Source: Microdochium bolleyi
Lineage: Eukaryota > Ascomycota > Sordariomycetes > Xylariales > Microdochiaceae
Assembly (NCBI GenBank): GCA_001566295.1
Contig: KQ964253.1
Coordinates: 496,001 to 560,000 of the forward strand
Reading direction: 5' to 3'
Length of the DNA: 64,000 nucleotides
Shown: positions 33,925 to 44,043 of the stretch, piece by piece
How positions within the stretch are numbered: the first letter of the stretch is position 1
Layout of the letters: every line of letters starts with the position of its first letter
Notes under the pieces: model-generated
The model's database searches: none
The model's input: only the letters and a program-made list of their open reading frames with translations
What the model was told of the DNA's origin: nothing
Program-made: the position numbers and the translations under genes

Positions 33925-34414
33925 TCAAAACCCCGCAGTTGCTTTCAAGTAGTCCTTCAATATTTTCTCGGTTCTGCAGTCGAGGCAACGAGCATGGGCG
34001 CAGTTGGGGCAAGGTTGTGTTCGCAACGACATCTTGGGCGTTGCACAGCAGCACTGCACGAATGTGCCCGAGCAATTAGCGAGACGATACGAAAGACCTC
34101 CAATTTAGCAAAATGTGACGCTTACACATGTCCAGATCCAGACTTTCTTGACTGTTTCCTTTTTCTTCTAATGTCGAGCGATGAATATCAGCAAAATTGC
34201 GTCCTGCTAGCGTCGGACCGGAGCTTCAGGTGATGGTCTCCCGAGTCCTAGTACTTACCATCTCTGGGACTGTGCTAAGTTCCTCGTGGACAGGTTCCGA
34301 TTGTGGCGGTGCTACTGAGACCGGGCTGACGAGCTGCGAATTCTCTAAGAATTTCTTTATTCGGATGGGACTGTCTATGTTCAGGAAAGAGTGTATATCC
34401 TCTTGAGAGGACAA
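33925..34414 (-). CDS. Zinc-ribbon microprotein, copy 3
   Basis: Three exons on the minus strand: 34259..34414, 34126..34167 and 33925..34053 (108 aa). Introns are 91 nt (GTAAGT...TTAG) and 72 nt (GTAAGC...GCAG). This copy has a real 52-residue N-terminal exon (acidic/Ser-rich, MSSQEDIHSFLN...), then KKKETVKK, VWIWTC, CCC, 11 residues and CPNCAHARCLDC, then RTEKILKDYL. Cysteines fall at 66-69, 81, 84, 89 and 92, with His86. The spacing equals copy 1 (C-C-C, 11 residues, CPNCxHARC), and KMSLRT is shared with it. It converges with the NACHT gene. Probably a small zinc-stabilised protein; partner and function unknown. Confidence 0.7.
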
Positions 34415-36790
34415 AATATATTCTTCCCTGGCAGGTAGATGTAGGACAGTAGATGGCGCGACGTATCCATCAGGGAAAGGATGGAAGATTCATCGCTAGC
34501 GACCGGCGCCGCGCTGCCGTCACAAACACGGAAGCCTGCATTACGCCAGTGCCGCTACACAAGTAACCAGAACTCTCGACAACCTGTATTCGCCACTTAG
34601 ATGCTCCACCGGGAAGATCCCGCTGTACCTCCCTGTCAGTTTAGCTTTCGGCCGTGGAACATCCAAGACACATGTGTTCAAACGCTGCCTGTAGGTATGT
34701 GAAAAAACACGGCTGGCGCCACCGCGAGTTGCTTGGCTTACACTGCAAGGTCCAGAAAAAGCCAGAACGCGTTCAAGGATAGCCTCCGGACTCCAGGATT
34801 TCTAAGAGTCTCAAGTTTATGAACACAGGCTGCCAGAACGACCTTCATCTTGAGGAGACGTAGGAGGCGGCGACGTTCCCTGCGACATTTGCGACTCCGT
34901 AATGGGCACGTTTCCTCAATGGTTGAGCATTATTTACGGGATCGAACTTCTGGAAGGGAGCGTCAGATATTACCCAAATATGCTCGGCTCCTATAGTTTC
35001 TGCCGGTGGATATGAAAAATGAGTTGGTAGTAGGAGCGTGGTCTTGCAGATGATTCGACCCCTCGCATCCAACCGATAACCCGAGGAGTATGTTGGTGAA
35101 ACGCCGGCCAATGGAAATCAGATTGCAGAGCGTGCCTCGAAGTCAGTCTTGTTTGCTGTAGCGTGTCCCTACGCAGCCGCAGCTTCGGATACTGTAAATA
35201 GACTTTCCGTCGCTCGCGGGATCTTTCAGCGCAACCTGTGCTCCCGGGCTCAAGCTATCGAACTTACGCTCGTAGTGTGTTTCAGTAAAGATTACACTGG
35301 GTCTCTTCCTCGATATATCAGAGATACCATGCCTTGAGCCGGCCTGCCGAGATTTGAGTCAGCGCCAGCCACGTCAACGTGACCATTCTTCAGCTCCAAC
35401 GGAGCGACTAGCCCATGTCCGCAGCAGAGTCCAGCAGCTCCCTCCGCTTCTAAGCCGGTCTTGTTCCCAGGCGCGCCTGCTTCCAGCCGAAGGACGGCAG
35501 AGTTTACGCTGATGCTTCTCTCCACCCCGTCGATAGGTCAAGCCCGCAGCCACCGGCAGGCATGTCAAGGTTGGCTGCTGCATCACAAGTCCTCGAAGCC
35601 ACGCCTCGGGGCCCGGAGCGGCATGAATTTGTATGCTGCATTCCGTGCATGCCACGCTGATTGGTGGTACGGCAGATCGCTTCCGTAGCCTGTAGCACAA
35701 GGAGTCTCGGTGAGTCACATGACTTTGTGCTCGTCTGACCTGAGAACCACCAAGAGTATTGCGTGAGATACACAGCAGAGTTCGGTTTGGAATCGTCAAG
35801 AGCCTCGAAAGATTCTGGAGCAAAGCTCCCTTTCCAGGTAACGGGTTAACCGAAGGACAAAGTAGATGTGCCGTCGGAAGTAAGGTTCATCTCGCGTGGA
35901 AGAGCTCGGCTTGGCGGTACATTATGCAGGAACCAACCTTCAGACGAGGCAGCCAATGCATAGATAGCTGCTTCACTCCAGCAACATTTGCTCGGACATC
36001 TGCAAATGGCGGGGGCTGCTCGGACTGGGGTATAGACGTCGAGTGTTGAGCTGCTGTCCCAGCCCTCACGTCCCGTGCGGGGCATGCGCGATCGGCTCCT
36101 CACCTTTGCTCAGGATGCTTCGTAGGTCGTTTGCAGCACGATGACCGTGTCGACTGATTATTCATGGTCGTCTGAGGCTACTGCCCGGCTAACGAAACAG
36201 TCTCGAACTAGCTTCTTGAGCAAGCCCACACTAGATAGAAAACAATGTGATTGTTCACAAGATAAGATCCAGTCACAGTCAGCACATCGCCAGGCGCTGA
36301 CCTGCCGCACCCTGGCGGCGACGGAAAAGGCTGTCATCTCTGGCACAGCGACACTGCCGAGAGGCTCTGTGACCTTTTCCTACCAGGCTCACGGTAGGTT
36401 CTGAGGTTGTAGACGACCGCCCGAGCCAGATCAAGAACCGGTATTCATAGCGTGCACGAGGAGTCCGTGCTTGCATGCAGGCCTTGTTGCGCCTGTGGTG
36501 CTGTCGGGAGCACAAACATGAGGCTGAGCTCCAGAAAACATCAGAGTTTGGCAGGTGTCATGGACCGAGTGCTACCTTGGATGAGCGTGCCGGTTGATCT
36601 CGCCTCACAGTCCCCCCTGTGTTTGCAATCCCTGCGGCAACTCTTCAGTCAGGCGCGCCCGATGCACTGCAGGTCGGTGCGCTCCCGAATGCGACCGAGG
36701 AACAAGGAGCCCGCCCTCGCCTGCCGACTTTTTGCATCGAGATTTGCAGGGCGTCCGTTGCTCCGAAAGCCTTGGGGGGAAAGAGGGGAC

Positions 36791-36814
36791 AGACAAGCAG
36801 ACAAGCAGACAAGC
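36791..36814. repeat. Short tandem repeat, 3 x 8 bp
   Basis: Three perfect copies of AGACAAGC. Probably a simple microsatellite. Confidence 0.85.
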
Positions 36815-37689
36815 AACCGACCCGGGTTTCAAAGTTGACATGTCGTAAAATACCAGGCGAGTCGTGGCCCGTGACTGCTCGGTGAGCGAAACCTTATTAC
36901 GTCTTGGGAACAATTTCCAGGCTGTTGGCTCGGCCGGAAAGCCGCCCGCTACACAAGCGACCACCCCTGAGCCAGATGCAAGGTTCCGTCGGGCCATGGC
37001 TTGTCGACCAACCTTAAGTGATTGTGTCGGCTAGGCCTGACGCCCGGAGCCAATCGTCCCCTGGATGCTTGGTCATTGCCCGCGCCGGCGGCACTGGGCG
37101 TCTTCGCGTGTAGCCGCGATCAGAGCAAATCTGTCGATGATCGCAGGGGCATGGGTGGCACGCAACGGTCAGATGACGAGATATAAAGTTCACGCTCGCA
37201 GCTGTCGTGTAACGGGCGAATGGCCACGGGCGATTGCTTCTTTGTCTCGGAAGACTCGATGCCAAAAGTCGAGTGTCAGAAGTGATGCCCGGGCGAAGCG
37301 GTCAACACGGGTGGCCGCAAAGAGCGACTCACGACTCCGTGAGCTTCCCCGAGGGTTGGGCAGCATGGCAGAACAGAACCCCACCGCGGAGCCCAAGCCA
37401 GACAGCTCCACGACATTGTATCGTAATCGTTACCTTTCCCCTTTCTCGGGGGCGCAACAAAGATCCCTAGAATTCCTGGTTCTCCCTGCCGTGGTCTTGA
37501 TCAGACTACCCACAAAGCCCTTGCTCGGCTCATTGTCGACTCGCACCACAAACTCTAATACCAAGGACACCCCCCCTCCCCCTTCTCCCTACCACCCACC
37601 TCAGCTGGTGGCACAAAGTGGCAGACGGGACGCAGCAGCTCGAAGTCCGCCTTGAGATCTGACTCAAGGATAGCCCTCATCCTGCTCTG

Positions 37690-37800
37690 ATACCAAAGTA
37701 TACAGGCACTGAATAGAATATTGATGAAGACGCTGGCATTCGCACATGGGAGCTTTCTGTGCAAGCATCCTCTATCCTTCTCAAGGTATATTGTGTAATG
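37690..37800 (-). pseudogene. Possible relic of the membrane-hairpin family
   Basis: On the minus strand the sequence GAATGCCAG, three bases, CTTCATCAA matches the NARDYFIN-coding stretch of copy C (GAATGCCAG, six bases, CTTCATCAA), in a local frame reading NASVFINILF. The rest of the domain is not recognisable and no splice chain could be built. The match is about 20 bases and may be chance. Confidence 0.2.
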
Positions 37801-38080
37801 CCCAGTTGACATGATCATGTACCGAGCAACCGTGTAGCGCCACAAGCCTTACAATAAACATAGCCAAGGCGCCTTGCGCATGATCAAGCTCGCACGTGAA
37901 GAGTGATTGAACGGCACCAAGACGGATGATGAACGCGAGGGGGCTGTATTGCCATCATTCTTACCGAGCACCTAGGGACACGGACCGTTGAAGCATGTTC
38001 GCTAGATCGAAGGCAGATAGACAACTCAAGCAACCCTGTAAACAAGCCATCAATCTCTTGTGAGATATTATTTATGTTGG

Positions 38081-40573
38081 CTATTTCTTCTGATCTCTGG
38101 CCTCCTTCTGCGCTTGGGCATTGATCTCGATGGCTTCCTTCAACTTCCCGAGCACCTCGGGCTGGCCTCCAAAAGCGGCTACCAATTTGGAGTCAAGGTC
38201 CTTCTCGATCGCCGCCAAATTCGAGCCGCCAGTCTTGCTACTTGTCGCAGACGTCAGAAGTGTGCCCCAACGCTGCGTAAAGGCATAAATGCTTTGCCTC
38301 AAGAGTTCGTCAAGCCTCTCGCTCGCATCTTGTTCGACCCCGGAGACACTCTTTGCTTGCTGGACCTTGCCAGTGGTACCACTGTTCGCTTGTGCCCCGG
38401 ATGACCAGAGACCGAGAGACAGTGATCCACCGAGGATACCCCGAAACAATCCTCCCATCCAATTCTGTGGGCTCAGTGTTTCCCAGATCTCCCCAAAGTG
38501 TTGCATTGCTGCCGGCTGAGAACGGACGTCACCGATCTCAAGCGAGACGAGACCATTCTTGAGGATCAGCAGATTCTTGATCATGAACAAATCTGGATCC
38601 GGCTCAGGGATAGCAGCCCTGTTGGCTTTCAACTTGACCTCTGCGCGTTGCAGAGCAGAGATTGTCTCTGTTACGATCTTGAAGACTACTGGGCTCGATT
38701 TTTGCTGTGATGCATGTCAGCTCGATTCAGATCTCGGCTCCCTAAGACGTGATAGGACTTACACTACGCTCCTTTGGCATCGCCTGGTCATACATTGCGA
38801 GCAAGTCAAGTGCATGTTTTGCGAAGGGGTGCGCGTTTGACGATGACGAGTCGTTGCTCGCAGGCACGATCTTCAAGGACTCTGGAGCAATCACAGCCTT
38901 GGTGATCGATTTGGTCACATCCGCTTCAAAAAAGGAATCCGCAAGTGGCCACAATTGCTCAAACAAGAGACGGGCGGTGAGCTCGTGGCAGTGAATGGCG
39001 TACCGAGTTTCTTCCTCGTCCGATTCGAAGATGAGGTACTCGTTGGTGATCCAACCGAGAAAATTGCAGACTGTCTGAAGGTCTGCACCTTGCAGGGCAG
39101 GCTGCAACGTCGTTGCGATTGGAGCGATGTTGATCGACGTCACAAGTTGCTTCTGATGTGCCCTGGCCGCGACATAAACGGACTTGGCATCGGTGCTGAA
39201 CTGAGGGTCTATGGAGAAGATCTTTTCGAAAAGCGCAGTCTCGTTGAAGCACCGCTCGTAACTCTGTTTGGTGAAATTTCGACTCGCCGTCTCCGCACTG
39301 ATGTCGGCAGTTTCCTTCTTGAAGACATCCACATCCTTCTGCGTGATCGGCCGCACATCCCGGTCTCTTATGTCAGCATATGAAGCGAAGAGGTTGATGG
39401 CAGTGTTCGAGCAGGAGTCGAAGTTGCGCGTATTCTTGGGAAGTCCACTTTGATCGTAGCAGTAGCCAATAACGCGCTGCACATTGGCGATTAAGCCGTC
39501 CGCCTCCAGTACCATGTCCTGGTAGCGGCCGTATGCGAGTGCATGCCGAGTAGCATCGGAGGATGTTGAGGCGATCTGCTTGCTGATCTCTGCTGATATG
39601 CGATTCAGGTGGTTCGTGAAGCCGACCTCCACCAGATGCAACGCCTTGGTCAGCAACGCCTGGTATCTGGCGAGATAGGATTCCGCATCGCGATAAGTTG
39701 ACTGGCAAATGTGGTCAGTCTTGTGTAATCTGCAGGCGACAGGGTCAAGCTTACGTGCTCGGTCATGAAACCGATACAGGCATCCAGGTTGGTGAGGATC
39801 TCGCCAAAGTTCTGGTGATCGACCAGCCGGCTGGCGCCAGGAGCATTGAGTCTCCTCGTGACCCCATCAAGATAGGCGTAGTAGTGTAGGTCGGTGCCGA
39901 CTTCGTCCGCCAAGGCCTGCAGGCGCTTCTCTTCAGAGACCAGATCGTCGCATTGGGCTTGGAAAGTGGTCGTCTGCAATTCCACAGCTCGGAAGGACTC
40001 GCTCAAGGAAGTCAGGAGATCCAGAGCACCATTGGCTGCCCCAATCAGAGTCTCCAGATGCCGCTCTGTCACCTCGAGTTGTTGTCCATATAACAGATAT
40101 TCATTCTGACTGGCTTCTAGCAGTTCATCACATGTCGTACGGAATCGAGGCGGCTCATGCTTGCCGACAGGCTCCTCTGGATTCGAAAGCACAAGGGCTT
40201 CAGCGGTCCTCTCCTTGTGCCTCCTGCGCTTCTTCTTGGCTTCCGCCGCATCTCGCGATAGCTGGGCTCGGACGACGTGATAAAAGTCGCTGTATGACTT
40301 CGCCCGGCGGGTCAAGGTAGGCTCGGGTGGGTCGTTATTAACTTCGACTTCTTCGTACAGCTCGGGTAGAGGATCGGCTTCGAACTGCTTGGTGCCCTGT
40401 AGCTTGGGTCAGTATGGGCAGCGCGGTCCGGGTCTGACGACACTGATGGTCCAACGCACATTTGGCTGCTGCAGAAGCGACTCCCTTCTGCGGTGGCCGC
40501 TGGATTGAGGGGCCGCAATACTGCGCTTGTTGATGGGATCTGGTACAAAAGCGTACCAAGAGTCTTCGTACAT
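38081..40573 (-). CDS. COG3: Conserved oligomeric Golgi complex subunit 3 (Sec34)
   Basis: Four exons on the minus strand: 40460..40573, 39755..40396, 38763..39701, 38081..38704 (772 aa). Introns of 63, 53 and 58 nt have GTGCGT, GTAAGC and GTAAGT donors and clean YAG ends, and every junction keeps the frame. The N-terminus MYEDSWYAFVPDPINKR, the acidic ELYEEVEVNND stretch and SYSDFYHVV are characteristic of fungal COG3; the Sec34 region (residues ~85-260) contains the coiled coil (NEYLLYGQQLEVTERHLE) and DLHYYAYLDGVTRRLNAPG. COG3 belongs to lobe A of the COG complex, which tethers recycling vesicles at the Golgi and keeps glycosylation enzymes in place. Length agrees with the family. Confidence 0.9.
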
Positions 40574-41424
40574 GGTCTTTCAGTCGCTGCCGGCTCACGC
40601 GCAGCTCCCAGAGCAAGGCAGGATGTCGTAGTCGCGTCGTGCCTAGAGCTGGTGTCTCAATTGCTGTTGGAGCTTCCACGTTGCTACTCACAATGTGGCC
40701 GCCCCAGCTATCTGTATTAGGCAAGGCGTAAGTGGGGACAGCGGGGTGGCACTTCCAGTCGCCGATTTGGTGCTCGCCGATTTGGTGCCCAGGTGTGCTT
40801 GAGCCTCACGTCTCGAATATTCTTGAGCCTGTCTTGTTGGTCATGGCCAAGCCTTGATCAGAGGAGCTCTGGTGGTGTATAATATTGATCGTTCTGATTT
40901 GATGACAATACTGTGCCTTTTAGACCTTGTTTGGATGTCGGCGACGGTACAATGCCCTACTTGGCAGTCAAGACGACAATCGTGCTGGGAGCGGATAGCC
41001 TGCGCTAACAAACCACGATCAGATTGATGCTTTGTGCGCCGAGGCACTCAAGTATGGGAAATAAACTCTTCAGGTATCCCAAATATGGGACGTTCGTCGA
41101 AGCCTCCCTGGGCGAGTTGACATCTCAATGGTTGCCAATTGCAGGGGCTTGAGTGGAACAAAGATTGCGGGCGTTGTGGGGGTCTCAGCAGTCTACAGGG
41201 TCTCCAAAAGTCGAGATCCGTCCTCGTTAGCGCCATCTGAGTTCATGACCTCACCATGTCCCGTGGGTAGCTGAGTGTGCTCCCTCATCGCCTCCAAACT
41301 CTGTTGGGCACCCCGCTGCGTGATAGCGTCAAGGCAGCTTCAACCAAGTCCAGGGCGCATCCGCAGCGCTGAATCGATCACCTCGACAGCCCTCCACACG
41401 TCAAGCTCACCAGAAGTCGACGAC
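40574..41424. other. Divergent promoter region between COG3 and FMP25
   Basis: About 850 bases between two head-to-head genes. The 150 bases before 41425 stay open in the FMP25 frame but look like leader. No other gene seen. Confidence 0.5.
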
Positions 41425-43233
41425 ATGACGCTCACCACGAGCTACCGAGCCGTCCTCCGACAGGCGGCATCTCGCCAGCCTCGAGCCCTGCTCTCCAGGG
41501 CCCCCACCACGACAAATACATACTCGAGGCGATTCATCTCGAGCAGGCGACAACCGCCTCCGGAACCCCAGCTTAGTCCTCGGAGGAGCTTCCCCATCGC
41601 CAAAGTTCTCGCTGGCTTCATCGTCACAGTTCTTGCTGGCAGCGCTGTGGCTCTATACCCAGCGCTGACCAAGGAGCCTGCCAAGCCGCAAGAAGCCGTC
41701 GTCAAGTACGAGAAGGACAGGCCTGTGGCACGATCGAAGGAGGACAACCGTGACATTATCAGTAGCCAGCACCTCCAGGTCAAGAAGAGCTGGGAGCACC
41801 CAGGTGTCTACTTGTGGGGCTCCAACGCTGGCAAAGTAGCGGCTCCAGACTCGAAGGAGAATGTGATCAAGACACCTCGCCGCCTCGCATATTTCGACGA
41901 CCAACTGCTTCGCGACATCAAGCTTGACCGCGACTTCGGCGCCGCTGTCACCGAGAAGGGCGACCTAGTCCAGTGGGGTCTTGGATTTTCGAGCACAGAT
42001 CCCAATCCTGTTGCTACCCTCAAGGGTAAGGACCTTGTGAAGATCGACATTTCCAGGGACCGGATCATTGCTCTTGGCAAGAATGGCAGCGTATACAGTG
42101 TTCCCGTGACTAGCGGTGACCAGAACAAGGGCACCAAACCTCAACAGTCGTCGTGGTCGCTGTGGACAAGCTCCAGTCCCATTAGCTACCGCATGCTGCA
42201 GCCTAAGAACCTAGGTCGCGGTGAGAAGGTCACAGATGTCAAGAGTGGTCTTGAGCATGGGTTGCTGTTGACCTCGGCAGGCCGAGTGTTCTCGTTCGCC
42301 TCCAGCACAACGGAGTTCCCTTCTAAGGGCCAGCTGGGTGTACCCGGGCTGACTTGGGCGTCTCGCCCCGAGGGCGCGTTCGACCAGCCTCACGAAATTG
42401 AAATGCTTAAAGGCTTCAAGATTTCCCAGATCGCTGCTGGCGACAGTCACTCTGTCGCGCTTGCAAAGGATGGCCGAGTCTTTGTCTGGGGTGACAATAC
42501 GTCGGGTCAGCTCGGCTTCGAGACTGAATTCGAGATTCCATACGTGGATGGCCCGATTCCACTTCCCTTCAGCAAGACATACAGCGGGTCGAAGCAAAAG
42601 CCGGTGGTCACCTCTATCGCTGCCGGCGGCAACAACTCGTACTTCACCGTCGATGCGACCCGCGTGCTCGGGCAAAACGAAGATCCCAGCACCGTTACCA
42701 ACGTTGGCGAGGTGACTGCCGATACTTGGGCTTGCGGATCTGGGCTTTACGGCGGCCTTGGCAATGGCCGATGGACACACGTCTCTCTTGGTCCCACCAA
42801 GATCAAGACACTGTCCGGCCTTCGGGAATGGGACGAGACCAACAACAGTGTCATCCCAATTCGCCTCTCGAGCCTAAGCGCCGGAGCTACACATGCTGCC
42901 GCAGTCATGAACAATGTTACCTATCTCGACTCATCGGACACCAAGTCCATGAACGACACCAACTGGGGTGCTGATATCGTATGGTGGGGCGGCAACGAGC
43001 ACTACCAGCTCGGTACCGGTAGGCGCAACAATGTTGCAACCCCGATCTACATACAGCCCCTCGACGGAGGTGCCGGCGACGCTGAAAAGGGCCGGCGAGG
43101 CGAGGAGCATAGATTCCAGATCACGCCGCGCCGAACAGTACGTTTAGGAGAAGATGGCAAGGGCCGCAAAGTCAGTGTCGAGCAGAAGGTCGAGTGCGGA
43201 CGTCACGTCACTGCAGTCTACTCTGCTGCGTGA
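41425..43233 (+). CDS. FMP25: Mitochondrial RCC1-repeat protein, FMP25-like
   Basis: Intronless 602-aa protein from the ATG at 41425 (MTLTTSYRAV). The N-terminus is rich in Arg/Ala/Ser without acidic residues for about 50 residues, as in a mitochondrial presequence, and is followed by one hydrophobic segment (VLAGFIVTVLAGSAVALYPAL). The remainder shows RCC1-type beta-propeller repeats: VYLWGSNAGK, DLVQWGLGFSS, VALAKDGRVFVWGDNTSGQLGF and WWGGNEHYQLGTG. Yeast Fmp25 is an inner-membrane protein needed for respiratory complex III assembly; the same role is inferred from architecture. An in-frame ATG at 41275 exists upstream but would bury the presequence. Confidence 0.85.
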   Translation: MTLTTSYRAVLRQAASRQPRALLSRAPTTTNTYSRRFISSRRQPPPEPQLSPRRSFPIAKVLAGFIVTVLAGSAVALYPALTKEPAKPQEAVVKYEKDRPVARSKEDNRDIISSQHLQVKKSWEHPGVYLWGSNAGKVAAPDSKENVIKTPRRLAYFDDQLLRDIKLDRDFGAAVTEKGDLVQWGLGFSSTDPNPVATLKGKDLVKIDISRDRIIALGKNGSVYSVPVTSGDQNKGTKPQQSSWSLWTSSSPISYRMLQPKNLGRGEKVTDVKSGLEHGLLLTSAGRVFSFASSTTEFPSKGQLGVPGLTWASRPEGAFDQPHEIEMLKGFKISQIAAGDSHSVALAKDGRVFVWGDNTSGQLGFETEFEIPYVDGPIPLPFSKTYSGSKQKPVVTSIAAGGNNSYFTVDATRVLGQNEDPSTVTNVGEVTADTWACGSGLYGGLGNGRWTHVSLGPTKIKTLSGLREWDETNNSVIPIRLSSLSAGATHAAAVMNNVTYLDSSDTKSMNDTNWGADIVWWGGNEHYQLGTGRRNNVATPIYIQPLDGGAGDAEKGRRGEEHRFQITPRRTVRLGEDGKGRKVSVEQKVECGRHVTAVYSAA

Positions 43234-43493
43234 TAGGACAGCCCTGCAAGTCGGCATCGGACGCTGCGAGACCAGACGGAAGGTGTTTGTAAAATGTATT
43301 TGTACACTATCATTTGACATCAGGCACGGGGATGAGATGCCTGTAGGCCGAGACCACGTTTTCAGGCGATCAGTCATGCTTTGACGGGCGTTGTCTTCCT
43401 TCAAACTTGTCATTATATCAATGATCATTCTGGATCTGTAGTTTTACATAGCTCCTCAAAACGGCACACTTCGACCCCCTCATTTAGAGTTGA
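43234..43493. other. 3' flank of FMP25
   Basis: Short AT-richer stretch; nothing beyond a probable 3' UTR. Confidence 0.4.
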
Positions 43494-43829
43494 TCATCTT
43501 TGTAGAATATCAGCATCAACTACTACCCCTGGAGCAGCCAAGAAGAAAAAATCATAAGTTGGATAATCGTATGCCTCCATCTTCACAAGATTGTTCTTGT
43601 AGCCCACAAGGTACTTCATCCAACAGACTGTGGGGTTGAGACTTTCAGGGTCCTCAAGGTGCTTGCATGGTCCGACAGAAGCCCGATAGCTCCGGAGTGC
43701 TCCACTCGAGGCACGGAAGCTTGTGATCACATCATAGCCCCTCCGATGACCGCAATCCAGGACCGCGGCTTGCCGACTCCCCTCGTCCTGATACAATTCC
43801 CTCCCATTGTTCTTGTTCGCAACTCCCAC
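43494..43829 (-). CDS. Uncertain hypothetical protein, partial
   Basis: A 111-codon minus-strand frame with natural-looking composition (CWMKYLVGYKNNLVKMEAYD, ending VVVDADILQR) in the gap between FMP25 and ATM1. It begins with GTG and has no obvious ATG, so it would need a 5' exon, perhaps within 43830-43921. I recognise no family. It overlaps the likely promoter of ATM1 on the other strand and may not be a gene. Confidence 0.25.
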   Translation of the reverse strand: MGVANKNNGRELYQDEGSRQAAVLDCGHRRGYDVITSFRASSGALRSYRASVGPCKHLEDPESLNPTVCWMKYLVGYKNNLVKMEAYDYPTYDFFFLAAPGVVVDADILQR

Positions 43830-44043
43830 ATCTTGACACGACTGAGGCGCGAGACAAACGCCTCGAGCTGCAGGACAGCCAAGCTCGCCGCTAGCCTGTC
43901 CCTAGCTTTCTCGGCAATCATAACGCGATTTCACGCGCTGCAGCTTGCACAGCTCTCCACGGCGCACGATCCGGGCGTCGCGCAGCTTGTAAAGCTTCAA
44001 TTCGACCGAAGATGCACAGTCTCGACGCCATTCAACTTCCAGT

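Larger units (their letters stand above)
34415..38080. other. Gene-sparse region
   Basis: About 3.7 kb without a supported gene. Open frames are short and overlapping; a minus-strand frame at 34845..35111 has natural-looking composition but no domain or partner exon. Contains a short tandem repeat at 36791 and a possible relic of the hairpin family near 37.7 kb, listed separately. Confidence 0.45.

Noticed and set aside
36452..36838. Cys-rich CRPCCACG motif on the plus strand, considered as a fourth zinc ribbon
   Set aside because: No WxWTC exon, no following CxxC-RC pair and no donor site at the family position.
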